Origin: FEN-1297 sp964618785
GTDB taxonomy: Bacteria > Bacteroidota > Ignavibacteria > Ignavibacteriales > Ignavibacteriaceae
Assembly: GCA_964618785.1 (NCBI GenBank)
Contig: CAZUCY010000001.1
Location: 72,345-136,344 of the forward strand
Length of the DNA: 64,000 nucleotides
Direction of reading: 5' to 3'
The notes below the pieces were generated by a model. It saw nothing but the letters and a program-made list of their open reading frames with translations. It had not been told where the DNA came from and searched no databases. This document shows, piece after piece, positions 46,668 to 56,226 of the stretch. The position numbers and the translations under genes were made by a program. How positions within the stretch are numbered: the first letter of the stretch is position 1; every line of letters begins with the position of its first letter.

Positions 46668-49640
46668 ATGATTTTTCAAAATGAATCCAGGCATTTGAAA
46701 GCTCTGTTAAATTTCCAGGCATTTGTTTTTATTGTTGCCTTCTTTTTAATTACTCCATTAGCAAATGCCCAATCAGGTGGAAATCTAAAAGGAAAAGTTT
46801 ATGATAAAATAAGTGGTGACCCGCTGCCAAGTGCAAATGTTTATTTAGAAGGTAGTTTAATCGGTACTGCTTCAGATATCGAAGGAAATTATTTAATCAA
46901 GAACATTCCGGCTGGAAATCACAACATAGTTTTTTCTTATGTCGGTTACTCTAAGAAAATAATTAAAGTTTTAATATTGTCTAATAAAACAGACACTCTC
47001 AATGTCCCTTTAAATTGGAATAGCGACTCAACTATTAAAGAAGTAGTAGTAACAGGTCAGTTAGAGGGGCAGTCTCAGGCGATCAATCAACAGGTTAATT
47101 CGGATCAAATTGTTAATGTCGTCTCCGAACAAAAAATTCAGGAATTGCCGGATGCTAACGCTGCTGAATCCATAGGTAGACTTCCTGGAGTTGCTGTCCA
47201 ACGCGAAGGAGGCGAAGCTGATAAATTAATGGTGCGTGGATTGGATCCAAGATTTACAACAGTTACTTTAAACGGCATCCAGGTGCCTGGAACTGATTTT
47301 GATGACCGGAGCATTGATCTTAGTCTTATTTCTCAAAGCTCCTTATCTGGGATCGAATTATATAAAGCGCTGACGCCTGATCAGGATGCAGATGCCATTG
47401 CCGGAACAGTAAATCTGATTACCGGTCAGGCAAGACCCGGTCAGAAAATCACAGTTTCTCTTTATGGAATTTATGGTGGAATAACGCAAAATCCTAAACA
47501 ATATAGAGCAGCTCTTCAATATAGCGATAGATTCGTTGAAGATCGCTTGGGTGTTCAGGCTGAAGTTAATGGAGAAGATCGCGATCGCACCGGCTATCAA
47601 TGGAATCAAAGCTGGAATATTCCTGCAAATAATTCTCAATATCAAATTAATTCACTGGTACCTCAACTTAATAATGAAACCAGAATAAGATATAATGCGT
47701 ATTTAAATCTTGATTATAATACTAATGATGGAGGAAATATAAAGTTTCTTAACTCCTATGATAGAACAACCAGGGATATTTTTACAAGCAGCCGTGATTA
47801 TAACACAGGGGCGATGTATGTTACTTATATAGGCGAGGCTCAGGATATTTATATTACAACCTTTAACAATTCCCTTGTGGGAGAAAATTACCTCGGATTA
47901 TTTAAAATTAATTGGGCATTATCTCAAGCGTTTACTTTAACTCAGAAACCATTTGATCATTGGATGCGGTTTTATGAAAATGAAACTACTACTTCTGGAA
48001 TGAAGATAATCACAAATCCTAATATTCTACAGGAACCCGGCGTAAATTTAATACCTTATGCATGGAATAATTTTGAGGTAGCGGATATGGACCGGTGTTA
48101 TTTTTATCAGGAAGAGAGTAGTGAACGGAATTATGAAGCAAAGGCTGATGTTGAATACCCTCTCAATTTTAACAATCTTTTTGACGGGTTAATTAAGTTT
48201 GGTTATAAATTACGCGACAAGGTTCGGCATCGAAACGGAGATGAATCGATGACTGCTTATTGGTTGAAGGATTCTTATAGTGATGAGCTGGAGAACGGGC
48301 AGATTGTACCGAAAGATTGGGCGGATTCTGACTGGCCAAATGGATACACTGGAAGATTAACAGACTATATGCAAGGACCTCCTTATAAAACTTTAAATAT
48401 TGATAATAAGTATTTATTAAATCCTGTGTTGAGCGAGCAATTAGTGAGAGATTGGTATTCATTCAATAAGAATGGTATTAGTCCTGATGGAACTACGCCT
48501 GAATATATACCTCAGCTAACCGCTCTTAATGATTTTTACAATGTTAATGAAAATATTAATAGCGCATATCTGATGACAAAGATTAATTACACGAAACTAA
48601 TCTCTTTGATTGCGGGTGTAAGATTTGAATATGAGAATAATTTTTATAATGCTTATTATGTCCCTTATATTATTGGTGAATTTAACCAAACAACACCCGT
48701 TAAAATTGATACTACTACTCAGTTTAAGCAATTCAATTGGTTCCCTAATATTCATGTAAAAGTCCAACCGTGTGAATGGTGGAATATTATGTTGGCAGCC
48801 ACAAAAACAATTGCGCGGCCTGATTTTTCAATGCGCTTGCCTTCTCTTACAGTTGATAGTCCGGATCAGCAAATCTATGCTACCAATCCGAACCTGCAGC
48901 CGGCAATCTCGTGGAATTTCGATGCGAGTACTTCGCTCTATACTTCACAGTTTGGTTTATTTACTATCGATGGCTTTAGAAAAAATATTAGTAATATGTT
49001 CTATTGGTTGGATGGTATTACTCTTATGAATGCTCAACAAGCCAGGAATATGGGATTACCCGTTGATAAATATGGCCCCTGGAATCAATATTTAGTGAAT
49101 ATGCCGTATAATACTCCGAATACCAAAGTCTGGGGCTTTGAACTTGATCTTCAAACACATCTTAGCTTTTTACCCGGTGTTTTACAAAATATTGTTATCA
49201 ATGCAAACTACACAAGGACATGGTCAAATACGGAATATCCCCGGTTTACTTTAGTTCAATCTACTGGTTTCCCGCCTAAACCACCGACTCCGCTTTATTA
49301 TTATACGCAGGACCCTTTGACGGGGCAAACCGATTATATCGAAAATTTTTCTGTCGGCTATGATTATAAAGGATTCTCCGGTCGTCTCTCTGCATATTTC
49401 CAGGGACCCTATCTTAATAGCATAAACAATTTACAATATCTGGATGTATATCAAAAAGCTTTCTCGCGGTGGGACCTTTCATTAAAGCAGAATATTAATG
49501 ATAATTATCAGATTTACGTTAACGTGAATAATTTGTCTAATACAATCGAAGGCTCGTATGATGTGTATCGTAATTTGGATATGGGAGGATATTATTACGG
49601 TTTAAGTCTGGAACTGGGTATGAGATATACGTTTGATTAA
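46668..49640 (+). CDS. TonB-dependent outer-membrane receptor (second copy)
   Basis: Second receptor of the locus, 990 residues from ATG 46668. That start has AAGGA about 8 nt upstream and gives a normal signal peptide (hydrophobic core LNFQAFVFIVAFFLITPLAN); an ATG at 46590 has no ribosome site. Domains: carboxypeptidase-regulatory-like (about 40-118, GNLKGKVYDKISGDPLPSAN), plug (LPDANAAESIGRLPGVAVQR, VRGLDPRFTTVTLNGIQVPG) and barrel ending MRYTFD. It shares the 'TGQLEGQSQAINQQ' linker with the receptor at 470 (TAQIEGQSAAINQQ), so the two are paralogues that may import different oligosaccharides. A T9SS beta-helix gene follows after 168 bp, and no SusD is present. Confidence 0.93.
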   Translation: MIFQNESRHLKALLNFQAFVFIVAFFLITPLANAQSGGNLKGKVYDKISGDPLPSANVYLEGSLIGTASDIEGNYLIKNIPAGNHNIVFSYVGYSKKIIKVLILSNKTDTLNVPLNWNSDSTIKEVVVTGQLEGQSQAINQQVNSDQIVNVVSEQKIQELPDANAAESIGRLPGVAVQREGGEADKLMVRGLDPRFTTVTLNGIQVPGTDFDDRSIDLSLISQSSLSGIELYKALTPDQDADAIAGTVNLITGQARPGQKITVSLYGIYGGITQNPKQYRAALQYSDRFVEDRLGVQAEVNGEDRDRTGYQWNQSWNIPANNSQYQINSLVPQLNNETRIRYNAYLNLDYNTNDGGNIKFLNSYDRTTRDIFTSSRDYNTGAMYVTYIGEAQDIYITTFNNSLVGENYLGLFKINWALSQAFTLTQKPFDHWMRFYENETTTSGMKIITNPNILQEPGVNLIPYAWNNFEVADMDRCYFYQEESSERNYEAKADVEYPLNFNNLFDGLIKFGYKLRDKVRHRNGDESMTAYWLKDSYSDELENGQIVPKDWADSDWPNGYTGRLTDYMQGPPYKTLNIDNKYLLNPVLSEQLVRDWYSFNKNGISPDGTTPEYIPQLTALNDFYNVNENINSAYLMTKINYTKLISLIAGVRFEYENNFYNAYYVPYIIGEFNQTTPVKIDTTTQFKQFNWFPNIHVKVQPCEWWNIMLAATKTIARPDFSMRLPSLTVDSPDQQIYATNPNLQPAISWNFDASTSLYTSQFGLFTIDGFRKNISNMFYWLDGITLMNAQQARNMGLPVDKYGPWNQYLVNMPYNTPNTKVWGFELDLQTHLSFLPGVLQNIVINANYTRTWSNTEYPRFTLVQSTGFPPKPPTPLYYYTQDPLTGQTDYIENFSVGYDYKGFSGRLSAYFQGPYLNSINNLQYLDVYQKAFSRWDLSLKQNINDNYQIYVNVNNLSNTIEGSYDVYRNLDMGGYYYGLSLELGMRYTFD

Positions 49641-49808
49641 ATTGAATTATAAGTGATGTAAACTAATTTAATAATTAACATTGTAATATTATTCGACAAT
49701 AATAAATGGTTAGGAGGAAGAGAAAAAAGAAATAAAAGGTTTAGAATAATATAATACCTGTCATGGTATATTAATTAACAACAATAAACAGTTAAAAGGA
49801 GCAGACAT

Positions 49809-51458
49809 ATGAAAAAGGTTACTTCCCTTTTTATTATTCTCATGGTCACATTTTTTTTAGGAAATGTTTCCATAATCAAGGCGCAAAGTGGTGGTTTAAC
49901 TAGAACCCCCGCTGGAACAATTATTAATCCGGACTCTGGTTACGTAAATTTGATGATAAATGGTGACACAACTACTACCGGCGTAACCGGCATTCGAAAC
50001 GATTCAACATACATTTTCTTACGTGGTACAACTTATTATTGTAATGCCGCTATCCAAAACGTCGGATATACGCTTACATTAAAGGCACAGGATAGTACAG
50101 GTGAGAAGCCAATAATTGCTAACTGGCCTAGTACAAGTGGATCTCTTAGCCGGTTAATTACTGCGCAATATGATTGTTATATCCACAATTTATTACTTGA
50201 CGGAATGGGCCCCAATGCTACTACCGGTCTTCCGGATCCTTCTTATGCAATGAACGGACAGTTGGTTAATGCTAATGCTCCGGGTCATGTCTTTGTAGTC
50301 GATAGTTGTGTACTCATAAATTGTGAACAGGTTATTATTCGTTCCAATAGCGGCGCGAGTAAAGTTCAGGTTACTAACTCAATTATTGCCAATTCCGGTC
50401 AGCTTAGTGTAGATAATGTTGGTAATGGTAGAGTTATTGATGTTCGTAGTGGCTCCACCGATACGGTAATTTTCAAAAATTGCACTATGGTAAACTTTTA
50501 TGATCGTGTTTTCCGCCACTATGATGCTACCACAAATACTACGACCGATTGGATTTGGAATGTTGTCCTGGATCATAATACTATAGTTAATGTCGGAGGT
50601 GCATTTGGTTTCTTAATGCTTGGCGATATAAGTCAGCATGCCCAGGTAACTAATAACTTATTCTATGATCCTATGGCTTTCGGTGAAGATACTCTTGATC
50701 ATAGCAGGCAGGCAGAAGTTGCTTATTTTGGCGAACAGTACCCGGATGGCGACTGGAGATTGCCATTAATTGAGGATGAACCCAATACAAATCTTACACC
50801 AACTTTCACAATTAGTAATAACGTTATATTTTATGACACTGCGCTTGTGAATTTCTTTAATAGGAATAATATTTACCCTGCGCCTCCTTTAACTCAGCGT
50901 TTACAGGATACTCTTGGAGCTACTTTACCCGTTACTGTAAATAGTCTTACTTTGAAAAATATTCCGAATCTTTTTATGAATATTTTGAATTTCTATAGAG
51001 TAGTCGGATATGCCGGATCAACTTCGGATTCACTTGATATGGACAGACGTAGTCGTCAGTATTGGTTGGATTCTCTAGATTGTTCATACACAACTGCTAA
51101 CCCTGCTTTTGTCGGTAGCGACGGATTCCCTGTAGGTTCTCTCATGTGGATGAGTAAAGTTACAGGTATTAAGAAAATGAATAATAACTTACCAAATAGT
51201 TTTTCATTGTCACAGAATTATCCGAATCCATTCAACCCTACAACAATGATACAATACAGTATTCCTAAAAGTGGTTCGGTTACTCTTAAAGTATTTAATA
51301 TGTTAGGCCAGGAAGTTGCTACTTTAGTTAACCAGCAGCAACAGGCAGGAAACTATTCTATAAATTTCAATGCAAGCCGTTTAGCCTCAGGTGTTTATAT
51401 GTATAGAATCCAATCCGGTAGTTTTACTTCAACAAAGAAGATGATGTTGGTTAAATAG
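49809..51458 (+). CDS. T9SS-sorted right-handed beta-helix surface protein (second copy)
   Basis: Secreted 549-residue paralogue of the protein at 3455. Signal peptide about 1-25 (ending IIKAQS). Beta-helix repeats of DUF5123/DUF4957 type are seen at about 110-290 (VFVVDSCVLINCEQVIIRSN, VIFKNCTMVNFYDRVF, VVLDHNTIVNVGGAFGF, AQVTNNLFYDP). The C-terminal T9SS type A sorting domain (about 463-549) has LSQNYPNPFNPTTMIQYSIP, FNMLGQEVATLV and the ending KKMMLVK. A strong Shine-Dalgarno (AAAAGGAG) lies 8 nt before ATG. Like its paralogue it follows a TonB-dependent receptor, so the pair is a repeated functional unit, probably binding or trimming glycan at the surface. Confidence 0.85.
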   Translation: MKKVTSLFIILMVTFFLGNVSIIKAQSGGLTRTPAGTIINPDSGYVNLMINGDTTTTGVTGIRNDSTYIFLRGTTYYCNAAIQNVGYTLTLKAQDSTGEKPIIANWPSTSGSLSRLITAQYDCYIHNLLLDGMGPNATTGLPDPSYAMNGQLVNANAPGHVFVVDSCVLINCEQVIIRSNSGASKVQVTNSIIANSGQLSVDNVGNGRVIDVRSGSTDTVIFKNCTMVNFYDRVFRHYDATTNTTTDWIWNVVLDHNTIVNVGGAFGFLMLGDISQHAQVTNNLFYDPMAFGEDTLDHSRQAEVAYFGEQYPDGDWRLPLIEDEPNTNLTPTFTISNNVIFYDTALVNFFNRNNIYPAPPLTQRLQDTLGATLPVTVNSLTLKNIPNLFMNILNFYRVVGYAGSTSDSLDMDRRSRQYWLDSLDCSYTTANPAFVGSDGFPVGSLMWMSKVTGIKKMNNNLPNSFSLSQNYPNPFNPTTMIQYSIPKSGSVTLKVFNMLGQEVATLVNQQQQAGNYSINFNASRLASGVYMYRIQSGSFTSTKKMMLVK

Positions 51459-51507
51459 TATCAAAAGATACTTATGGAAGAGTAAAACAAATTTAGTAAT
51501 CTTATTA

Positions 51508-51549
51508 TTTCCTCTCTTTGGTTTTGACCATTGAGAGGAAATTTTTTTT
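51508..51549 (+). terminator. Rho-independent terminator after the second receptor/beta-helix pair
   Basis: TTTCCTCTC and GAGAGGAAA form a perfect 9-bp stem (the inner TGG/CCA can extend it), directly followed by eight T. It closes the 46668-51458 unit. Confidence 0.88.
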
Positions 51550-51686
51550 CTAAGATGTATTATTAAAACAATCCCATTTATTACATACATTATTAGTCGC
51601 AATTTATATATTTAAATGATATTGTTATATCTTAAAAAAAAAATGATTAATATTGCAGTAAGTTGATAAAAAATTTATAGGGAAAA

Positions 51687-53075
51687 ATGATGAGAAATAT
51701 ATATGCCGTATTATTTGTTGTTCTTATTTGTACAAGTATGTATGCCGGCGGGAAAGAATGGACAAATTTATTTAACGGCAAAAATCTTGACGGGTGGAAA
51801 GTATTAAACGGAACCGCTGAATTTAAAGCGGATAATGGACGTATAGTAGGAATTTTTAAACCCAATACTCGAAATACTTTTCTATCGACGACAAAGAACT
51901 ATGAAAACTTTATTCTTGAACTGGATGTCAAAATGGATACGGCATTAAATTCCGGCGTCCAAATTAGGAGTAGCAGCCAGCCCGGTTATAGGAATGGAGT
52001 TGTCCATGGAGACCAGGTTGAAATAGACGGTTCTGCCCGTGCCTGGAGCGGCGGTATTTATGATGAGCAGGGCAGAGGTTGGTTATATAATCTTGAATGT
52101 AATCCGGTAGGGAAGACTGCTTACAAAAACGGAGAGTGGAATAAATATTATATAGAGGCAATCGGAAATAATATTCGTGTCTGGGTAAATGGAATTCAAA
52201 CAGCAGATCTTGTTGAAGATTCGGTCCTGACTGGATTTATTGCATTACAGATTCATAGTATTAATGATAATGATTCTGCTGCTGAAAGAATTGTTCAATT
52301 TAAAAACATAAGGATAAAGACAACAAATCTTGAAAAAGAGAAGCTGCCTGAATTAAATAAAATTCCGCAAATCAGTTATCTTAAAAATAAACTTACCGAA
52401 AGAGAAAAAAAACAAGGTTGGAAATTGCTATGGGATGGCAAAACATCAAATGGCTGGCGCGGTGCAAAGTTAAATCACTTTCCTGAAAAAGGATGGCACA
52501 TTACTGACGGAATTCTTACTGTAGAAAAAAGTGAAGGATATGAATCCAGAAACGGCGGTGATATTGTAACTGTAAAGAAATATAAAAACTTTGAACTGGA
52601 AGTAGATTTTCTATATACTAAAGGCGCCAATAGCGGTATAAAGTATTTTGTCGATACAGAGTTAAATGACGGACCAGGCTCCGCAATAGGTTGTGAATAT
52701 CAAATTTTGGATGATGACGTTCATCCCGATGCAAAGCTTGGCGTAAACGGTAACAGAACATTGGCTTCGCTTTATGATCTAATCCCTGCTAATGCTCTTT
52801 TTTATGCCCCGCATGAATCTACGCCTAAACGCGTAAATAAGTATGGTTGGAATAGGGCTAAAATAATTGTTGATGGGAATCATGTCACTCATTATTTAAA
52901 TGGAATTAAAGTAGTTGAATATATCCGCGGAACACAGATGTGGAAAGCTTTGGTTGCTTATAGCAAATACAAAATTTGGCAGAATTTTGGTGAACATGAG
53001 TACGGAAATATATTGTTGCAAGATCATGGTGATGAAGTGTCTTTTAAAAACGTAAAAATTCATGAGCTAAAATGA
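51687..53075 (+). CDS. Secreted tandem DUF1080 (3-keto-disaccharide hydrolase-like) protein
   Basis: 462 residues with a signal peptide (about 1-20, ending SMYAGG) and two copies of the concanavalin-like DUF1080 domain, now called 3-keto-disaccharide hydrolase. Copy one is about 24-213 (WTNLFNGKNLDGWKV, NFILELDVKMDTALNSGVQI, EWNKYYIEAIGNNIRVWVNG, VQFKNIRIK). Copy two is about 245-460 (GWKLLWDGKTSNGWRGAKLN, NFELEVDFLYTKGANSGIKY, KIIVDGNHVTHYLNGIKVVE, VSFKNVKIHEL). Some family members hydrolyse 3-keto-glucosides, others only bind glycans. No Gfo/Idh/MocA-type oxidoreductase that would make a 3-keto sugar is in the window, so a keto-sugar role is unproven. It lies between the second receptor pair and the GH27. 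Confidence 0.88.
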   Translation: MMRNIYAVLFVVLICTSMYAGGKEWTNLFNGKNLDGWKVLNGTAEFKADNGRIVGIFKPNTRNTFLSTTKNYENFILELDVKMDTALNSGVQIRSSSQPGYRNGVVHGDQVEIDGSARAWSGGIYDEQGRGWLYNLECNPVGKTAYKNGEWNKYYIEAIGNNIRVWVNGIQTADLVEDSVLTGFIALQIHSINDNDSAAERIVQFKNIRIKTTNLEKEKLPELNKIPQISYLKNKLTEREKKQGWKLLWDGKTSNGWRGAKLNHFPEKGWHITDGILTVEKSEGYESRNGGDIVTVKKYKNFELEVDFLYTKGANSGIKYFVDTELNDGPGSAIGCEYQILDDDVHPDAKLGVNGNRTLASLYDLIPANALFYAPHESTPKRVNKYGWNRAKIIVDGNHVTHYLNGIKVVEYIRGTQMWKALVAYSKYKIWQNFGEHEYGNILLQDHGDEVSFKNVKIHELK

Positions 53076-53077
53076 AA

Positions 53078-53209
53078 TTTAATTAACCTCCGGGGTTTGG
53101 CTTCAACCTCGGTTTAATCTTTCCGGGGTCGGATTCCCCGCCGCTTGCAGCGAATCCTGGCTCCGTATTTGTATTTCGATACCCCGTCCGCTTCCGGCGG
53201 GGTTGTTTA
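53078..53209. repeat. Dispersed GC-rich repeat, full copy with two hairpins
   Basis: Starts TTAATTAACCTCCGGGGTTT, then AACCTCGG, then TTTCCGGGGTC. Hairpin 1: GGATTC (53131-53136) pairs with GAATCC (53152-53157), with inner GCCG/CAGC (one C-A mismatch) around CTTG. Hairpin 2: ACCCCG (53181-53186) pairs with CGGGGT (53198-53203), followed by a T-rich stretch. It lies right after the DUF1080 stop and may terminate transcription. The copy at 59021 carries a compensatory change in hairpin 1. Confidence 0.8.
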
Positions 53210-53312
53210 TTCTCTCAGGTTACTGATTTAACTCGTACTTTTTTTATTAAAATTTTATTCCTATGTAAAATCAGGAATAATTTTTTTTTCACTTGAAAAA
53301 TTGGCAGGAAAC

Positions 53313-55313
53313 ATGAAAAAATCATTCTTTGTTCTTCTAATTTATTTAATTTGTTCATTCTCAGTAAATGCACAAACCATCTGGCTGGATAAACTTGATC
53401 TTTCAGGCATGGTATCCGGCTGGGGTACAGCGCATGCAAATAAATCCGTTATGGGAAAAACTCTTAGTATAGCCGGACAAAAATTTGACCGCGGAGTTGG
53501 AACACACTCGGTAAGTACTTTCCTGTTAAATATAAACTGCAAAGGGAAACGATTTTTAGCCGCAGTAGGGGTGGATGATGAAACTTCGAATCAAGCTTCG
53601 CTTGAATTTATTGTGCTTGGAGATAAAAAAATATTATGGCAAAGCGGTATTATGAAAAAAGGAACTGCCGCAAAAAAAATTGATATTGATATTAGCAATA
53701 TTAAAAAGTTGGGTCTGTTTGTATCCGATGGAGGAGATGGCGATGATTACGACCATGCTGATTGGTGTGATGCAAAACTTGAAATGATAAAAAATATATC
53801 GCCTTCATCAATTGTAAATAGAATCTTAAATATACCTTATATCTTAACCCCTAATCCCTCTGATCATCCAAAAATTAATGGAGCAAAAATTTTCGGAGTA
53901 AGATCGGGACACCCGTTCCTTTATACAGTTGCTGCAACCGGTAAAAGACCAATGACTTTTTCAGCAAATAATCTGCCTGAAGGATTAACCATTAATTCCA
54001 GGACAGGTATTTTAACCGGGAAAATTGATAAAGAGGGGCTCTATAAAATTACATTAATAGCTAAAAATAGTCTTGGAAAAACAGAAAGAGAATTTCGTGT
54101 TTCCGTTGGCAGTACAATAAGCTTAACTCCGCCATTAGGCTGGAATAGCTGGAACTGCTGGGCGGATGCAGTTGACGCAGTTAAAGTTGAAGCTGCCGCA
54201 GATGCAATGGTTAAAACAGGATTAATAAATCATGGATGGACATTTATCAATATTGATGATTGCTGGGCTGTTAAACCCGGTTCGCATGACCCTCTGACTT
54301 CTGGTGAAGCGCATGATAATAATGGTCTGATAAATGCGAATAAAAAATTCCCTGATATGAAAGTGTTAAGTAATTATATTCACGGGAAAGGACTAAAATT
54401 AGGTATTTATTCTTCTCCCGGACCTACTACCTGCGCCGGTTATACTGGAAGTTATCAGTATGAAGATAAGGACGCTTTGCGCTACGCTGAATGGGGAATA
54501 GATTATTTAAAATATGATTTGTGCTCTTATAGAAGTATAGATACAAATCGAACTCTTGAAGCTTATCAAAAGCCTTATAAAGTAATGCGCTCTTCATTAG
54601 ATAAAATAAATAGGGATATTGTGTATAGTTTCTGTCAATACGGGATTGGAAACGTTTGGGAATGGGGCGCTGAATTAGGCGGCAATAGCTGGAGAACTAC
54701 AGGTGATATTTCCGATAGCTGGTCAAGTGTTTCAAAAATCGGGTTCAATCAAGCCGGGTACGAAAAATATGCTTCTCCCGGTCATTGGAATGATCCCGAC
54801 ATGCTTGTGGTGGGATTAGTCGGTTGGGGACCGAGTTTGCATCCAACTGCACTTACCCCCGATGAGCAATATACTCATATCAGTTTGTGGTGTCTTTTAT
54901 CTTCTCCTTTACTAATTGGTTGTGACCTATCCAGGCTTGATGCATTTACTTTGAATCTTTTATCTAATGATGAAGTACTTGCTGTTAATCAGGACCCTCT
55001 CGGTAAACAGGCAAGCCGTGTTTATGATAAAGACGGAAAGCAAATTTGGGTAAAAGATTTGGAAGACGGCTCTATGGCTGTCGGTTTATTCTATTTAGAC
55101 GATAACAAAAAAAGTCCGGGTGACTATTTCGATTGGGAAAATTTAAAATCTAGCGGCAAAATAGTATTTAAAGCTTCGGATATAGGTATTACCGGCAAAT
55201 TTAAAGTCCGGGATCTTTGGCGGCAAAAAAATATAGGAACTTTTTCTGATGAATTTACTGCAAAGGTTCCGTATCATGGAGTAATGCTGTTAAAAATTAC
55301 TCCTGTCAAATAA
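53313..55313 (+). CDS. GH27 alpha-galactosidase with N-terminal NPCBM domain
   Basis: Retaining alpha-galactosidase (666 residues). ATG 53313 is preferred since AGGAA lies just upstream and a signal peptide follows (MKKSFFVLLIYLICSFSVNA); an in-frame TTG at 53301 is less likely. Domains: NPCBM carbohydrate-binding jelly roll (about 22-165, DRGVGTHSVSTFLLN, DAKLEMI), a putative Ig-like He_PIG domain (about 190-275, ITLIAKNSLGKTEREFRVSV), GH27 TIM barrel (LTPPLGWNSWNCWADAV, FINIDDCWA, nucleophile in DYLKYDLCSY, acid/base region SWRTTGDISDSW, GHWNDPDMLVVG) and a C-terminal beta domain. All catalytic carboxylates are present. It complements the GH36, perhaps with different linkage or chain-length preference. 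Confidence 0.95.
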   Translation: MKKSFFVLLIYLICSFSVNAQTIWLDKLDLSGMVSGWGTAHANKSVMGKTLSIAGQKFDRGVGTHSVSTFLLNINCKGKRFLAAVGVDDETSNQASLEFIVLGDKKILWQSGIMKKGTAAKKIDIDISNIKKLGLFVSDGGDGDDYDHADWCDAKLEMIKNISPSSIVNRILNIPYILTPNPSDHPKINGAKIFGVRSGHPFLYTVAATGKRPMTFSANNLPEGLTINSRTGILTGKIDKEGLYKITLIAKNSLGKTEREFRVSVGSTISLTPPLGWNSWNCWADAVDAVKVEAAADAMVKTGLINHGWTFINIDDCWAVKPGSHDPLTSGEAHDNNGLINANKKFPDMKVLSNYIHGKGLKLGIYSSPGPTTCAGYTGSYQYEDKDALRYAEWGIDYLKYDLCSYRSIDTNRTLEAYQKPYKVMRSSLDKINRDIVYSFCQYGIGNVWEWGAELGGNSWRTTGDISDSWSSVSKIGFNQAGYEKYASPGHWNDPDMLVVGLVGWGPSLHPTALTPDEQYTHISLWCLLSSPLLIGCDLSRLDAFTLNLLSNDEVLAVNQDPLGKQASRVYDKDGKQIWVKDLEDGSMAVGLFYLDDNKKSPGDYFDWENLKSSGKIVFKASDIGITGKFKVRDLWRQKNIGTFSDEFTAKVPYHGVMLLKITPVK

Positions 55314-55341
55314 TCCCGGATTTTTCTCTCCTAATTATATA

Positions 55342-55375
55342 GCTGAATCCGGCAATCAGCATTGCCGGATTCAGC
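55342..55375. terminator. Perfect 15-bp hairpin after GH27
   Basis: GCTGAATCCGGCAAT and ATTGCCGGATTCAGC pair perfectly around a CAGC loop, 28 bp after the GH27 stop and before the convergent FUSC-like gene. No clear T-run follows on either strand, so it may be a bidirectional terminator or an mRNA 3'-end stabiliser. Confidence 0.6.
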
Positions 55376-55393
55376 ATCAGCTTGGAGAATCCT

Positions 55394-55444
55394 TTTAATT
55401 AACCTCCGGGGTTTTGCTTCAACCTCGGAGTTTAATCTTTCCCA
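55394..55444. repeat. Dispersed GC-rich repeat, short copy
   Basis: Contains TTAATTAACCTCCGGGGTTT, TGCTTCAACCTCGG and AGTTTAATCTTTCC, the left module only. It sits in the convergent gap before the FUSC-like stop at 55454. Confidence 0.75.
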
Positions 55445-55453
55445 AATGTTCGG

Positions 55454-55948
55454 CTATTCGCTGTCGAGTTCCATTTCCTGGGTATCATCTTTCCGCGCCA
55501 TCTTTCGATGGAAAAGATATGTAATTAATAAACCGAGAAGGCAGCCGGAGATAACTGAAATAATCCTTTCAAGTGCCGCATCCCATAAATAATGCCCGGT
55601 GTTATGAAACATTACAATAATCACCGCGACAACGGCTGAACGGCTGCTTGTCATTGCCTTAAATAAATGACAAAATCCGATCGTGAGAATAAAAGCAAGC
55701 GATACGGTGATGAACGTGGGTGAACCGAGGGTAAGACAAATCGAACTTGCTAGGGCGCCTGTAAGATTTGCTTTAATGCGTGACATCGCGAGCGGTATCG
55801 CTTCTTTACTGTCGGGTGATAAAACAAGCAGAACGGAAATCAGGCACCAGCTAATATCTTTGTAACCCGAAATCTCCGACAGAATCAATATAATTGCCCA
55901 CCCGGTTATGCACTTCGCTATATAAAGAACTAAATTTTTTGTGTTCAT
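55454..55948 (-). CDS. Small FUSC-like inner-membrane protein
   Basis: 164 residues with four or more hydrophobic helices (about 5-24, 33-45, 63-100, 108-145) and the arrangement of the FUSC/aromatic-acid-exporter N-terminal domain: YIAKCITGWAIILILSE, then WCLISVLLVLSPDSKEA, RIKANLTGALASSICLTLG and AALERIISVISGCLLGLLIT. The 'ERIISVISGCLLG' element is typical of this family. Larger relatives carry two such domains plus a cytoplasmic part; here only one short membrane domain ending in an acidic tail is present, so it may work as an oligomer. The function is unknown, with efflux of small organic acids the usual guess. It is the only non-secreted, non-CAZyme gene in the run and converges on GH27. 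Confidence 0.78.
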   Translation of the reverse strand: MNTKNLVLYIAKCITGWAIILILSEISGYKDISWCLISVLLVLSPDSKEAIPLAMSRIKANLTGALASSICLTLGSPTFITVSLAFILTIGFCHLFKAMTSSRSAVVAVIIVMFHNTGHYLWDAALERIISVISGCLLGLLITYLFHRKMARKDDTQEMELDSE

Positions 55949-56226
55949 AATTATTCTAAAATTATCAATGCTAATATAATAAAACCGGTATGGAATTTTT
56001 CTTTCTTGTCCTGCAATGGTCTCCTGCTTTTTAGCATTTAATTATTAAATCTGTAGTTAATAGTTATGGTTTCATTCGTTTCCAAAAATGTTGATAACAA
56101 GTATATTTTTTTTCCAAATTTTATATATAAACTATATTATAATATTCCTTTATAATAATTTAATATATTTAATAAATAAAATATTTTGATTATTAATAAA
56201 AACTTACACAAAAGAAATAAAATAAA

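Noticed and set aside
3455..51458. The proteins at 3455 and 49809 considered as SusD-like proteins
   Set aside because: They have beta-helix repeats and a C-terminal T9SS domain, not a lipoprotein signal with TPR-type helices.
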